Assembly: GCA_017420625.1 (NCBI GenBank)
Contig: JAFOIR010000264.1
Coordinates: 1-13,961 of the forward strand
Length of the DNA: 13,961 nt
Direction: 5' to 3'
DNA from: Bacillota bacterium
GTDB taxonomy: Bacteria > Bacillota_A > Clostridia > Lachnospirales > Bianqueaceae
Shown here: in pieces, positions 1 through 7,668 of the stretch
Layout of the letters: each line of letters opens with the position of its first letter
Numbering within the stretch: the stretch's first letter is position 1
Made by a program: the position numbers and the translations under genes
Notes under the pieces: generated by a model
The model's database searches: none
What the model was told of the DNA's origin: nothing
What the model saw: the letters and a program-made list of their open reading frames with translations, nothing else

Positions 1-199
1 CGTACTGGTCGGAGCCAATGCGGTCGTGATCGAGGGAGTGCATGTTGGAAAGGGTTCCGTTGTTGCTGCCGGTGCGATTGTGATCGAAGACGTACCGGAG
101 AATGTGGTCGTGGCCGGATGTCCTGCCAGGATCATCAAGGTTAAAGATGAAGGAACCAGTCAGAAGACTGCGTTGGAAGAGGCACTGAGAACGCTATGA
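1..199 (+). CDS. dapH: Tetrahydrodipicolinate N-acetyltransferase, C-terminal end (partial)
   Basis: Only the last 65 codons are present (reading frame from base 2, TGA at 197-199); the 5' part lies outside the window. The visible protein is a left-handed beta-helix tail with hexapeptide repeats ([24 protein letters not shown]) closed by the [12 protein letters not shown] block typical of acyltransferases of this fold, then a short acidic helix ending in LRTL. DapH acetylates tetrahydrodipicolinate with acetyl-CoA in the cytoplasm, the first step of the acetyl branch to meso-DAP and lysine. The assignment to DapH rather than another hexapeptide transferase rests on this tail and on lysA and a deacetylase following directly. 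The stop overlaps the lysA start by 4 bases (ATGA), so the two are probably translationally coupled. Function is inferred from a partial protein plus context. Confidence 0.82.
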   Translation, partial: VLVGANAVVIEGVHVGKGSVVAAGAIVIEDVPENVVVAGCPARIIKVKDEGTSQKTALEEALRTL

Positions 200-1470
200 G
201 GAAGCAGTTGCCGTTTACAGCTGAAGAAGCCATGAACTTTACGCAAAAATACCCCACGCCGATGCTGATCTATGATGAGCAGGGACTTCGCGAATGTGTG
301 GGAAAAGTCAAACAGGCTTTTTCATGGAATCCGGGATTTCAGGAATGCTTTGCAGTCAAAGCAGCGCCTGTTCCCGGCATCCTTCGGCTTCTGGAAAGTC
401 TGGGCTGCGGAACAGACTGTGCATCCGTCACCGAACTGGAACTGAGCCGCCGGTCGGGCATTCTGGGTGAGAGGATCGTTTTCTCATCGAATGAGACAGC
501 GCCTGAGGAATACGTTCATGCCGTGAAACTCGGAGCTATCATCAATCTGGATGATCTGACACAGGTAGATAACCTGAAACAGGCGCTCGAGGGGACAGAA
601 CTGTCATTCCCGGAGACGATCTGCTGTCGTTATAATCCGGGTCGATTTGACATAAGCAGTGATATCATGGGTCATCTGTACGATTCCAAGTACGGGATGA
701 TGAAGGAGCAGCTTTTTGATGCATATCGGAAGTTAAAAGATTTGGGCGTCAAAAAGTTCGGACTTCATGCGATGCTGCAGAGCTGTTCACTGGATGAGAC
801 GTATTATCCCAAACTCTGTGAAGAATTGTTTCCCCTGGCTGTAGAGATTCGCGAGAAGACCGGCATCACGATTTCCTTTATCGATTTATCAGGCGGGATC
901 GGAATCCCGTATAGGCCGGAGGAAGAACCGGTAGATATCGAACGGATCGGGGAAATGGTTCATGAAGTCTACGACCGGATCCTGAAAAGTGCCGGGATTG
1001 AGGTTTCTCTGTTTACCGAGATGGGACGATTTATCACTGGACCGTATGGATATCTTCTCACCAAAGTCGTTGGACATAAACATATCTATAAGGAATATGT
1101 CGGAGTCGATGCTTCAGCCTGTGATATGATGCGGCCGGCTATGTATGGAGCCTATCACGAGATCCGGGTACTGGGCAAGGAAACCGGTGAAGATGATCAG
1201 ATCGTGGATGTCGTTGGACAGCTCTGCGAGAATAATGATAAATTTGCGATCGATCGGAAACTTCCGAAGACAGAGATCGGAGATCTTTTAGTGATCGGGG
1301 ATTCCGGCGCCCATGGCAGATCTATGGGGTATAATTATAACGGAAGACTCAGATGCGGTGAGTATCTGTTGAGGCCGGATAAAACAATCTGTCAGATCCG
1401 AAGACCGGAAAGTCTGGAAGATCTGTTTGCAACATTCGATATCGATCAAACATTTCAGGAGCAGTTATGA
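196..1470 (+). CDS. lysA: Diaminopimelate decarboxylase
   Basis: This 424-residue fold-III PLP decarboxylase converts meso-DAP to L-lysine and CO2, the last step of lysine synthesis. The PLP lysine is K55 in FAVKAAP. Other family blocks are [12 protein letters not shown] (70-81), the SKYGM phosphate-region block (about 164-168), H191, the glycine loop [10 protein letters not shown] (232-241), E275 with R278 in [14 protein letters not shown], and the partner-subunit active-site Cys in QLCENND (C344-E345). MGYNYNG near 378-383 is the usual C-terminal substrate and PLP contact. Length fits the family. The ATG overlaps the dapH stop (ATGA) and has no strong Shine-Dalgarno of its own, so reinitiation after dapH is likely. 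Its own stop overlaps the next start in the same way. Ornithine/arginine decarboxylases share the fold, but the Cys-Glu motif and context favour LysA. Confidence 0.95.
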   Translation: MRKQLPFTAEEAMNFTQKYPTPMLIYDEQGLRECVGKVKQAFSWNPGFQECFAVKAAPVPGILRLLESLGCGTDCASVTELELSRRSGILGERIVFSSNETAPEEYVHAVKLGAIINLDDLTQVDNLKQALEGTELSFPETICCRYNPGRFDISSDIMGHLYDSKYGMMKEQLFDAYRKLKDLGVKKFGLHAMLQSCSLDETYYPKLCEELFPLAVEIREKTGITISFIDLSGGIGIPYRPEEEPVDIERIGEMVHEVYDRILKSAGIEVSLFTEMGRFITGPYGYLLTKVVGHKHIYKEYVGVDASACDMMRPAMYGAYHEIRVLGKETGEDDQIVDVVGQLCENNDKFAIDRKLPKTEIGDLLVIGDSGAHGRSMGYNYNGRLRCGEYLLRPDKTICQIRRPESLEDLFATFDIDQTFQEQL

Positions 1471-2633
1471 ATCAGATTGATTGGAAGAAAGAAGCAGCCG
1501 GGATCGGAGAAGAACTCCGGGAGATCAGAAAAGAGATCCATCGTAATCCGGAGATCGGCAATCGTGAATTCAAGACATCTTCACTGGTAGAAAATTATCT
1601 GAATTCATTGGGTATCGAAACGAAACATCTTGCAGGGACCGGCATCGTCGGAGAGCTTATAGGGAAAAAAGAGGGACCTGTTGTGGCGCTGAGGGCGGAT
1701 ATGGACGCCCTGCCGGTGACAGAGCATACCGGATGTGATTTTGCTTCGAGAGTACCGGGAATGATGCATGCCTGTGGGCATGATGTTCATACGACAGCAC
1801 TTCTGGGAGCTGCCAAGTTGCTGGCTGCCCATCGGGATGAACTGCCTGGCAACGTTCGTTTCTTCTTCCAGCCGGATGAAGAAGGAGATGGAGGAGCTCA
1901 GCGAATGATTCAGGAAGGTTGCATGGAAAACGTGAGTGCTGTTTTTGGTGCTCATGTGGATCCTGCGATTCCGGCTGGTCAGATCGGGATCCGTTATGGT
2001 AAATTCTATGCTGCTTCCGATTCCATGGACGTTTTTATTCATGGGAAGAGCGCTCATGGCGCGACCAGGGAACTGGGCATCGATGCGATCGAAGCAGCCT
2101 GCAAAATGATTCCGGAACTTCTGGATCTGCCAAAGATCCTGCTGCCGGAGAAGAGCGCAGTCAGTATCGGCGCGATTCAGGCAGGGACGGTTCGCAATAT
2201 CGTAGCGGATCATGCTGAATTTCACGGGATTATCCGAACCCTTGGCCGCGACAGCCGTGAAAAGCTTTTAAGTGCGCTGAGAGAAAAACTGTATGGTATC
2301 TCCGATGAGATGGGGACCCGGATCGAACTGATTTTGAAACAGCCTGGCAGTGGAATCGTCAACACGGATCCGGAGACTGCCTTGTGTGAGCATACAGCTG
2401 TCTCTCTGTTTGGAAAAGAAAATGTCGTTCTTCTTCAGGAACCCAAGATGATTTCTGAAGATTTTGGGTTCTTTGTAGAGAAATGCGGAGCCGGATGCTT
2501 CTATCACATTGGCGCTGAAAGCCCCTATCCACTTCATTCGGATCATTTTCTCCCGAAAGAAGAAGGAATCGAAGTGGGTGCGGCCATGCATGCCTGTATT
2601 GCGATGAGTTTTCTGGTAGAACATAGTAGATGA
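1467..2633 (+). CDS. M20-family amidohydrolase, probable N-acetyl-diaminopimelate deacetylase
   Basis: A 388-residue metallopeptidase of family M20D. Metal-site blocks are RADMDALP (76-83), HACGHD (H101, C103, H105), the catalytic Glu pair E138-E139 in PDEEGDGG, H163 in AHVDP, and H357 in LHSDHF near SEDFGFF. A lid/dimer domain spans about 180-290, with KSAHG at 194-198. M20D enzymes remove acyl groups from amino acids (hippurate, IAA-amino acids, N-acetyl amino acids). Because it follows dapH and lysA with an ATGA overlap, the likely substrate is N-acetyl-LL-DAP, the role of the B. subtilis enzyme YkuR (also called DapL). AGGAG at 1457-1461, 5 bases before the ATG, supports the start. The family is firm; the substrate is inferred from the neighbours. 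No clear terminator follows, so some read-through into the next gene is possible. Confidence 0.88.
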   Translation: MNQIDWKKEAAGIGEELREIRKEIHRNPEIGNREFKTSSLVENYLNSLGIETKHLAGTGIVGELIGKKEGPVVALRADMDALPVTEHTGCDFASRVPGMMHACGHDVHTTALLGAAKLLAAHRDELPGNVRFFFQPDEEGDGGAQRMIQEGCMENVSAVFGAHVDPAIPAGQIGIRYGKFYAASDSMDVFIHGKSAHGATRELGIDAIEAACKMIPELLDLPKILLPEKSAVSIGAIQAGTVRNIVADHAEFHGIIRTLGRDSREKLLSALREKLYGISDEMGTRIELILKQPGSGIVNTDPETALCEHTAVSLFGKENVVLLQEPKMISEDFGFFVEKCGAGCFYHIGAESPYPLHSDHFLPKEEGIEVGAAMHACIAMSFLVEHSR

Positions 2634-2662
2634 CAGCGTTTCACAAAAGTGAGGAATGGGAC

Positions 2663-2691
2663 TTGACTTTTTGGCGGATTTACGTTATGAT
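2663..2691 (+). promoter_or_regulatory. Sigma-70-type promoter for the Gfo/Idh/MocA gene
   Basis: The -35 element TTGACT is at 2663-2668 and the -10 element TATGAT at 2686-2691, separated by exactly 17 bases. Each hexamer matches the vegetative consensus at five of six positions. It lies in the 135-base gap after the deacetylase stop, with a predicted transcript start near 2698 and a leader of about 70 bases before the ATG at 2769. This marks the oxidoreductase as a separate transcription unit from the lysine genes. Confidence 0.75.
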
Positions 2692-2701
2692 TCGAAAAGG
2701 A

Positions 2702-2716
2702 ATGTTTTTAAAACAT
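2702..2716. promoter_or_regulatory. Operator candidate: 15-bp palindrome ATGTTTT-T-AAAACAT
   Basis: Two perfect 7-base arms (ATGTTTT at 2702-2708, AAAACAT at 2710-2716) flank a single central T. The site starts about 10 bases after the -10 box, so a bound repressor would cover the start of transcription. It is too AT-rich and short-looped to be a terminator. A repressor responding to a sugar or polyol that the oxidoreductase handles is a reasonable guess, but the protein cannot be named from this window, and a chance palindrome in AT-rich DNA is not excluded. Confidence 0.4.
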
Positions 2717-2768
2717 CTTTAAAAAGTTCAGCAGGAAACCATTACTGCTTTTATGAAAGGGAAATATC

Positions 2769-3905
2769 ATGGAAAATCAGAAAATAGTACGGATTGGTAT
2801 CGTCGGCTGCGGCGGTATGGGCGGAGGACATGCCATCGCGATACAAAGCGGTACCGGTAATGCAATTTGGAATGGCAATAACGCACAGGTTCCCGGGTTT
2901 GATTCTCCGGCAACCACGGACATCTCCAAGCTTCTGGAACTGGCTGGTATTGTGGATATCGATCCGGCTCGTCAGGAATGGGCTAAAGAGCGTGGAATGA
3001 AAGTTTATCCGGATTATCAGACTATGCTGGATGATCCTGCTGTTGATGCGATCCTGATTGCTACGCCGAACCATCTGCATAAAGAAGAAGCCATTCAGGC
3101 TATGAGGGCAGGAAAGCATGTCCTTTGTGAGAAACCGGTTATGCTGAACTCGGATGAACTTCTGGAAGTCATGGAAGTATCCAAAGAGACCGGTATGGTT
3201 TTCTATCCCCGTCAGAACCGTGAGTGGGACGAGGATTTCCTGATTGTGAAAAAGATCTATGAAGAGAAGCTCCTCGGCAACGTCTTCAATATCAAATGCC
3301 GGGTCATGGGTTCCCGCGGAATCCCCGGTGACTGGCGCGGTGTGAAAGCTTACGGCGGCGGTATGATGATGGACTGGGGCGTACATATCATTGATCGTAT
3401 TGTTGCAATGATGCCTGAAAAGATCACCAAGATCTACTGTGATCTTTCCTATATCACCAATCCGGAATGTGATGACGGCCTGCAGGTCACACTGACCTTT
3501 GAAAGCGGCCTGAGAGTCAATCTTGAAGTTGGAACCTGCCACTTCGTCAATGAACCGCTGTGGTGTGTCTATGGCGATATGGGTTCTGCTGAGATCCTGA
3601 ACTGGAAGATGGAAGGCCGTATGGTTCGTCTGAAGAGCTGGGATGAAAAGGATACGACACCGATCCTGGCCGGCGCTGGTCTGACCAAGACAATGGCACC
3701 TCGTACGCATGGAAACTCCGTGGAAGTGCTGCCGCTGCCTCGTTTCGAGTTTGATCACAACACTCTGTATGCGAACTTCGCTAATGTCTGCAACGGAAAA
3801 GCCAAACAGATCATCACCCAGGAGCATGCGCTTCGTGTTCTTCGCGTTATGGAAGCCTGCTTCAAATCCTACGAGACCGGTGAAACTGTTAAGTTTGAAG
3901 CATAA
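2769..3905 (+). CDS. Gfo/Idh/MocA-family NAD(P)-dependent oxidoreductase
   Basis: This 378-residue cytoplasmic dehydrogenase family oxidises or reduces sugars, inositols and related compounds. The Rossmann motif is GIVGCGGMGGG (10-20), followed by D63/D65 after the second strand, ATPNHLH (98-104), and the hallmark EKP with the catalytic lysine K122. The C-terminal domain has GGGMMMDWGVHIID (about 196-209), including D202 and H206. Residues about 21-55 form an insertion rich in Gly and Asn between the first helix and second strand, longer than usual. Arginine codons are almost all CGT/CGC (13 of 17), unlike the CGG/CGA/AGA mix of its neighbours, suggesting high expression. AAAGGG at 2756-2761 is a moderate ribosome site 7 bases before the ATG. 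It stands alone between its own promoter and a strong terminator. The exact substrate cannot be read from the sequence. Confidence 0.9.
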   Translation: MENQKIVRIGIVGCGGMGGGHAIAIQSGTGNAIWNGNNAQVPGFDSPATTDISKLLELAGIVDIDPARQEWAKERGMKVYPDYQTMLDDPAVDAILIATPNHLHKEEAIQAMRAGKHVLCEKPVMLNSDELLEVMEVSKETGMVFYPRQNREWDEDFLIVKKIYEEKLLGNVFNIKCRVMGSRGIPGDWRGVKAYGGGMMMDWGVHIIDRIVAMMPEKITKIYCDLSYITNPECDDGLQVTLTFESGLRVNLEVGTCHFVNEPLWCVYGDMGSAEILNWKMEGRMVRLKSWDEKDTTPILAGAGLTKTMAPRTHGNSVEVLPLPRFEFDHNTLYANFANVCNGKAKQIITQEHALRVLRVMEACFKSYETGETVKFEA

Positions 3906-3917
3906 AATAATATCACC

Positions 3918-3947
3918 AAAAGGGGCAATTGTTTGCCCCTTTTTTTT
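3918..3947 (+). terminator. Rho-independent terminator after the oxidoreductase gene
   Basis: Arms AAAAGGGGCAA (3918-3928) and TTGCCCCTTTT (3933-3943) form a perfect 11-bp stem with loop TTGT, followed by an unbroken T run to 3947. It begins 12 bases after the TAA stop. This is the strongest terminator in the window. Confidence 0.93.
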
Positions 3948-3957
3948 ATGTTATGAT
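3929..3957 (+). promoter_or_regulatory. Possible promoter of the signalling operon, inside the preceding terminator
   Basis: TATGAT at 3952-3957 lies 17 bases after TTGTTT at 3929-3934, which falls in the terminator loop and right arm. The -10 is good (five of six) but the -35 matches only at its first three bases. A second TATGAT is at 3963-3968, with only a T-tract at the -35 position. One of these probably drives the three signalling genes starting at 4004; the choice is uncertain. Confidence 0.4.
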
Positions 3958-4003
3958 ACCTTTATGATCATGGCATCAGGTGTTGGCAGAAAGGAGGAAG
4001 AAG

Positions 4004-5635
4004 ATGAATCAACGTGAAGCAAAACTGGTCCGAAATACGACCATCTTTGTCTGTATCTTCCTTCTGGCCGGGATCCTTCATACATTGGAGGATATCGAAG
4101 CTATTCCTTTTCTTCCAACGCTTTTATTCTGTTTGATTACTATGATTTATCTGGGCCTGGTCATGTTCTGGACGATTTCAGTCCGATACCGGCTTCTTCC
4201 CACCAGAGAAAGGACTTATACCCTGATTGCTGCAGGCTGCATGCTGATGATGCTTCTGATCCGAACAATCAAATATCGGTATTGTGATTCGGTTATTGTA
4301 GACCGGATTCTTTGGTATGCCAGCTATCTGCCGATCATTCTGATTCCGGGTATGTTTGCTTTAACAGCCAGTGAAACTGCCTCTGACCGCCGGAAAAAAC
4401 TCCATCAGCCGATCCTTTGTCTCATTCTGATCCTGATGGCACTGCTGGTCTTTACCAATGATCTGACAAGATGGGTCTGGAAACCGGTCGGAGAAATACT
4501 TACTTCCTATACAGACGATTATACCTATGGCTTCGGCATCTATCTGATCTATGCCGGTATTACATCTCTCTATCTGTACGGACTGCTGATCACGCTGAAA
4601 AGAGCGCTGGCGACGCATTCCTGGCGGGCGATCAGTTCAGTGATCATACTGCCTCTTCTGTATGCCTTTTTACATCTTTCTCTGCCGTATACCGAACGTT
4701 ATCACTATCCGCAGATGTTTCAGTTCTATGAAGTGCACGTATTCGGAATGTTGGCGATCTGGGAGAACTGTATCAGGCTCAGATTATTCCCGTTTAACTC
4801 ACAGTATAAAGTCTTTTTCGAAGATATGGAGCTGCCTACGCTGATCACGGACCGGGCTTTTACTCCGTATTATCAGGCAGCCTGGCACTATTTGATCACC
4901 CGCGATCAACTTAAGAATGCTTTATCGGCACCGGTCTATCCACAGCCGGATATTCGTCTGATGGGTCGAAAGATCCAGGCGGGATATGCCTTCTGGATCG
5001 AAGATGTTGGTGAGATCAATCGTCTCAATCATCAACTGGAAGAAATGCATGAAACGCTTGAGACAGAGAATGATCTGATCGAAGCGGAGCAGCGGCTGCG
5101 GGAAAAACAGGACCGAATCGAACTTCGAAACCGCATCTATGGGATCGTCGCGGAAGAGCTGCTTCCGGATCAGCAGAAAATCAGGGATCAGCTGAACGAA
5201 CTTAGTCCGGATGATCCTAAGTTCAGGGAAAAAATCGCGTATCTAGCTGTTGAACATGCATTTGTAAAGCGAAAATCCAACCTGACTCTGATGGCTGCCG
5301 AAGAGAGTGAAATTGACTTAAGAGAACTGTATCTCGCACTGGAAGAATATGGTAAGTATCTGAATTATCTGGGAATCGAAGTGAGTCTGGAGGCTCATGG
5401 CGGCAACCGGATCAGCAGTTTTATGGCACTTCGGCTTTATGATACGTTTTCAATGGCACTGGACGGTCTGATCGGTAGGATCACCCAGCTGATGATCACG
5501 CTATCTCCCATTGGGATTCGTCTTACCTGTGATCTGGATGAAACGATCCAGATCGCGGAAGCCAGAGTGCCGGTAGAAATCAAGCGAGAGGAAGGACTTT
5601 TGTTCGTCCGGTTGATCGGGGAGGTGATCCGATGA
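4004..5635 (+). CDS. Seven-helix membrane sensor-like protein with degenerate kinase region
   Basis: A 543-residue protein. About seven hydrophobic segments fill the first 225 residues (roughly 12-27, 36-59, 72-87, 102-121, 136-150, 174-196, 209-225), resembling the 7TM sensor region of some Firmicute histidine kinases. Residues about 265-335 look like a weak PAS region (FEDMELPTLITD), then a coiled coil at about 337-378. The remaining 165 residues have no HDxxGH box, no N-box and no glycine-rich ATP loop, so it is probably not an active kinase. ATG at 4004 is chosen because AAGGAGG (3991-3997) sits 6 bases before it; an in-frame GTG at 3980 lies upstream of that site and is unlikely. Its stop overlaps the histidine kinase start. 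It probably senses a signal and steers the kinase, which is an inference. The ligand is unknown. Confidence 0.8.
   Translation: MNQREAKLVRNTTIFVCIFLLAGILHTLEDIEAIPFLPTLLFCLITMIYLGLVMFWTISVRYRLLPTRERTYTLIAAGCMLMMLLIRTIKYRYCDSVIVDRILWYASYLPIILIPGMFALTASETASDRRKKLHQPILCLILILMALLVFTNDLTRWVWKPVGEILTSYTDDYTYGFGIYLIYAGITSLYLYGLLITLKRALATHSWRAISSVIILPLLYAFLHLSLPYTERYHYPQMFQFYEVHVFGMLAIWENCIRLRLFPFNSQYKVFFEDMELPTLITDRAFTPYYQAAWHYLITRDQLKNALSAPVYPQPDIRLMGRKIQAGYAFWIEDVGEINRLNHQLEEMHETLETENDLIEAEQRLREKQDRIELRNRIYGIVAEELLPDQQKIRDQLNELSPDDPKFREKIAYLAVEHAFVKRKSNLTLMAAEESEIDLRELYLALEEYGKYLNYLGIEVSLEAHGGNRISSFMALRLYDTFSMALDGLIGRITQLMITLSPIGIRLTCDLDETIQIAEARVPVEIKREEGLLFVRLIGEVIR
5620..5629 (+). promoter_or_regulatory. 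Extended perfect Shine-Dalgarno for the histidine kinase gene
   Basis: GGAGGTGATC matches ten consecutive bases of the complement of the 16S rRNA 3' end, far longer than the usual 5-6. The GGAGG core lies 7 bases before the ATG at 5632. It is embedded in the last codons of the upstream sensor gene, so both strong initiation and ATGA coupling serve the kinase. Confidence 0.8.
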
Positions 5636-6906
5636 TACCTGTCGCTGATCTACTGGGAAGCAAACTTCATCATCTGCTGCAGATCATACTGCTGATCTAT
5701 CTGACAGGGCAGCTGTATTTATTGATTCTGACTGTCCGGCTTCATCGTCCCCAAAAGTTCTGGATCGTGATGACAGCCTTCTTTTCTCTGGGGTGGTTCA
5801 TCCTTGCCATGTTGTCCGATATTTCTTACAGGTTTGGCAAAGAGACTTTCTTTATGGTCAGGGCATTCGAGGGTTTGCCATGGGGTTTTTATCTGGTTTA
5901 TGAGATCCTGATGATGGGATATCTTTTTGCCGCATTTCTGAATTGCCACCGGTTCATCTATACTCATCTGACGGATTCTTCGATCAAGGAAACGATTGAC
6001 CTTCTTCCGGCCGGCATCCTGATTTCTCTGCCGGACGGTACGGTGGAGATGAGCAATGTCCAGATGAATGATCTGTGCGAAGAACTGACGAACCGACCGC
6101 TCACAAATGCCAATCAGTTCTGGAAAACAATAAAAGCATCCGGTGAATCGGGTCAAAGCCATGTACTGATCCGATCCGAGGAAGACGATGATGCTTTGCT
6201 GTTTTCCAGAAGTCCGATCATGATTGAAAAACAGGAATATGTGCAGATCCTCGCGACGGATGTGACGGAGCGGTATCAGGCCATCGAAGAGGTTCAGGAG
6301 AAAAACCGTCAGCTCAGAGAGTATCAGAACCGAATGAAAAGCTATCAGCAGCTGGCAGCACAGACGATTCGCTCGGAGGAGATTTTAAATGCCAGAAGGA
6401 TCGTTCATGATCAGGAAGGCCATGCACTCCTGACTGCCCGTTACTATCTGGAGCATCCCGAAAATGTCAATCCGGAAGCTCTGCTTCTGATGCTGCGTCA
6501 GACAAATGAGTTCTTGCTTCGGGAGGCGGAGGATACAGAAGAATCGGATACCGATCCGATCGAAGATGCTGCTTCAATGGCTGGTGCGATCGGTGTCAAA
6601 ATCGTAATCAGCGGAGATCCGCCCACTGATCCTAAGCTGCGCAGTCTGGTCGGATATGCTATGAGGGAATGTGCCGCCAATACGGTCAAACATGGACATG
6701 GAGATTTCTTGTTTGTCTCGACGGAACGCTTCCCGGAGGGCCTGAAGGTCCGTCTTATCAACAACGGAATCGAACCGACAGAACCAATTCGCGAAAGCGG
6801 AGGACTATTGTCTCTTCGTCATATGACGGAAGAAGCAGAAGGAAAAATGATCATTGAAACAGAACCTTCCTTTACCGTGGAGCTGACGCTTCCGGGACCA
6901 GGATGA
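5632..6906 (+). CDS. Membrane PAS sensor histidine kinase (HisKA_3 / NarL-partner type)
   Basis: A 424-residue kinase. Hydrophobic segments lie at about 13-36, 43-63 and 83-104. A PAS-like domain (about 117-215) starts LLPAGILISLPDGTVEMSN, followed by a coiled coil (about 213-245). The phosphoacceptor box is ARRIVHDQEGHALL with H259, the HDxxGH pattern of kinases that pair with NarL/LuxR-type regulators. The ATPase domain has an N-box in RECAANTVKHG (E346, N350, H354) and a shortened nucleotide loop NNGIEP followed by ESGGLLSLR. It should autophosphorylate at H259 and pass phosphate to the regulator encoded 24 bases downstream. The start overlaps the sensor-like gene's stop (ATGA) and has a perfect extended ribosome site. 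The first membrane block is shorter than a 7TM sensor, suggesting that the upstream protein supplies part of signal detection. The signal is unknown. Confidence 0.88.
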   Translation: MIPVADLLGSKLHHLLQIILLIYLTGQLYLLILTVRLHRPQKFWIVMTAFFSLGWFILAMLSDISYRFGKETFFMVRAFEGLPWGFYLVYEILMMGYLFAAFLNCHRFIYTHLTDSSIKETIDLLPAGILISLPDGTVEMSNVQMNDLCEELTNRPLTNANQFWKTIKASGESGQSHVLIRSEEDDDALLFSRSPIMIEKQEYVQILATDVTERYQAIEEVQEKNRQLREYQNRMKSYQQLAAQTIRSEEILNARRIVHDQEGHALLTARYYLEHPENVNPEALLLMLRQTNEFLLREAEDTEESDTDPIEDAASMAGAIGVKIVISGDPPTDPKLRSLVGYAMRECAANTVKHGHGDFLFVSTERFPEGLKVRLINNGIEPTEPIRESGGLLSLRHMTEEAEGKMIIETEPSFTVELTLPGPG

Positions 6907-6930
6907 ACAACATAGGCAGGAGGTATGGAA

Positions 6931-7668
6931 ATGGCCGAGAGAATTAAAGTAGTCGTTGTAGATGATCAGAATGTTGCACGCGGCTTTTTTGAAATGCATA
7001 TCAAAACTTCGCTTCGGTATGAGCTGGTCCGGTCACTGCCAGCTGCTGATCTGGCCATCACTTATCTGGAACAGCATCCGGTGGATCTTGTGATCATGGA
7101 TATCGTCATGCGGTACGGCATGGATGGGCTGAGCGCAGCGGAGCAGATCAAAAAGAGATTCCCGCAAGTCAAGGTCATCCTGGTAACGTCCATGGCAGAG
7201 GCCACATGGGAGAAAAGAGCGAAGATAGCAGGAATCGAAAGTTTCTGGTACAAGGAATACAGTGAAGAACCGCTGATCGAGATCATGGACCGGACGATGA
7301 ACGGCGAGTCCGTTTATCCTTCTGATGCACCGGTTGTACAGTTTGGAAAGGTGACCACACAAGAGCTGACAGAGCGTGAACTGGATGTGCTGCGAGAGCT
7401 GACGTCCGGTGCAACCAATGAAGAGATCGCTCAGCATCTTTTTATTTCAGTCAATACTGTCAAAAGGCATATCCAGAATCTGATGGACAAATCCGGCTAC
7501 AAGAATCGTCTGGCCCTTGCCATCAATGCGACGTCGCTCGGACTCGTTGTCAGCGATGAGGAAATCGGAAAAAATAAGGAGGCTTCTTACGGAAGCCTCC
7601 TGCCACAACAGGTTTTGAATTTTCGACCGGAACCACAGGGGCACGCATCGTTGCGTCCGATCCCCTGA
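6931..7668 (+). CDS. NarL/LuxR-family response regulator
   Basis: This 245-residue cytoplasmic DNA-binding regulator has a receiver domain at 5-125 with acidic pair D11-D12, phosphoacceptor D57 (DLVIMDIVM), T86 and K108. A LuxR-type helix-turn-helix follows at about 145-205 (LTEREL, ATNEEIAQHLFISVNTVKRHI). It is the evident partner of the kinase just upstream. The ATG at 6931 is chosen: AGGAGG (6918-6923) lies 7 bases before it but only 1 base before the alternative ATG at 6925. The domain should end near residue 208; the last 35 residues or so are an unusual tail encoded by DNA that is also the hairpin and the antisense of the neighbouring gene's SEC-C end. The convergent coding overlap is 82 bases (7587-7668). 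Targets are unknown; autoregulation or control of the nearby minus-strand operon is possible but untested. Confidence 0.92.
   Translation: MAERIKVVVVDDQNVARGFFEMHIKTSLRYELVRSLPAADLAITYLEQHPVDLVIMDIVMRYGMDGLSAAEQIKKRFPQVKVILVTSMAEATWEKRAKIAGIESFWYKEYSEEPLIEIMDRTMNGESVYPSDAPVVQFGKVTTQELTERELDVLRELTSGATNEEIAQHLFISVNTVKRHIQNLMDKSGYKNRLALAINATSLGLVVSDEEIGKNKEASYGSLLPQQVLNFRPEPQGHASLRPIP
7567..7600 (-). terminator. Rho-independent terminator of the minus-strand operon
   Basis: GGAGGCTTC (7578-7586) and GAAGCCTCC (7592-7600) form a perfect 9-bp stem with a 5-base loop. Read on the minus strand, the hairpin is followed by TTATTTTTTC (7576-7567), a proper U-tract; on the plus strand no T run follows. 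The radical SAM stop codon at 7587-7589 lies in the loop. The same bases encode residues of the response regulator tail. Confidence 0.8.

Noticed and set aside
1605..2225. 206-codon open frame on the minus strand
   Set aside because: Antisense to the M20 amidohydrolase; composition looks like a shadow frame.
2634..2662. Terminator after the lysine operon (TTTCAC-AAAA-GTGAGG)
   Set aside because: The stem is about 3-4 bp with no following T run; not enough to call.
2730..2753. AGCAG / CTGCT pairing followed by T residues in the oxidoreductase leader, as an attenuator or riboswitch
   Set aside because: A 5-bp stem with a 10-base loop is too weak, and the leader of about 70 bases shows no known riboswitch core.
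2751..3827. 358-codon open frame on the minus strand
   Set aside because: It lies wholly antisense to the Gfo/Idh/MocA gene, has no recognisable domain and no ribosome site; it is a by-product of the codon bias of the real gene.
3980..4003. GTG start eight codons upstream for the seven-helix sensor-like gene
   Set aside because: The AAGGAGG ribosome site lies between this GTG and the ATG at 4004, so it can serve only the ATG.
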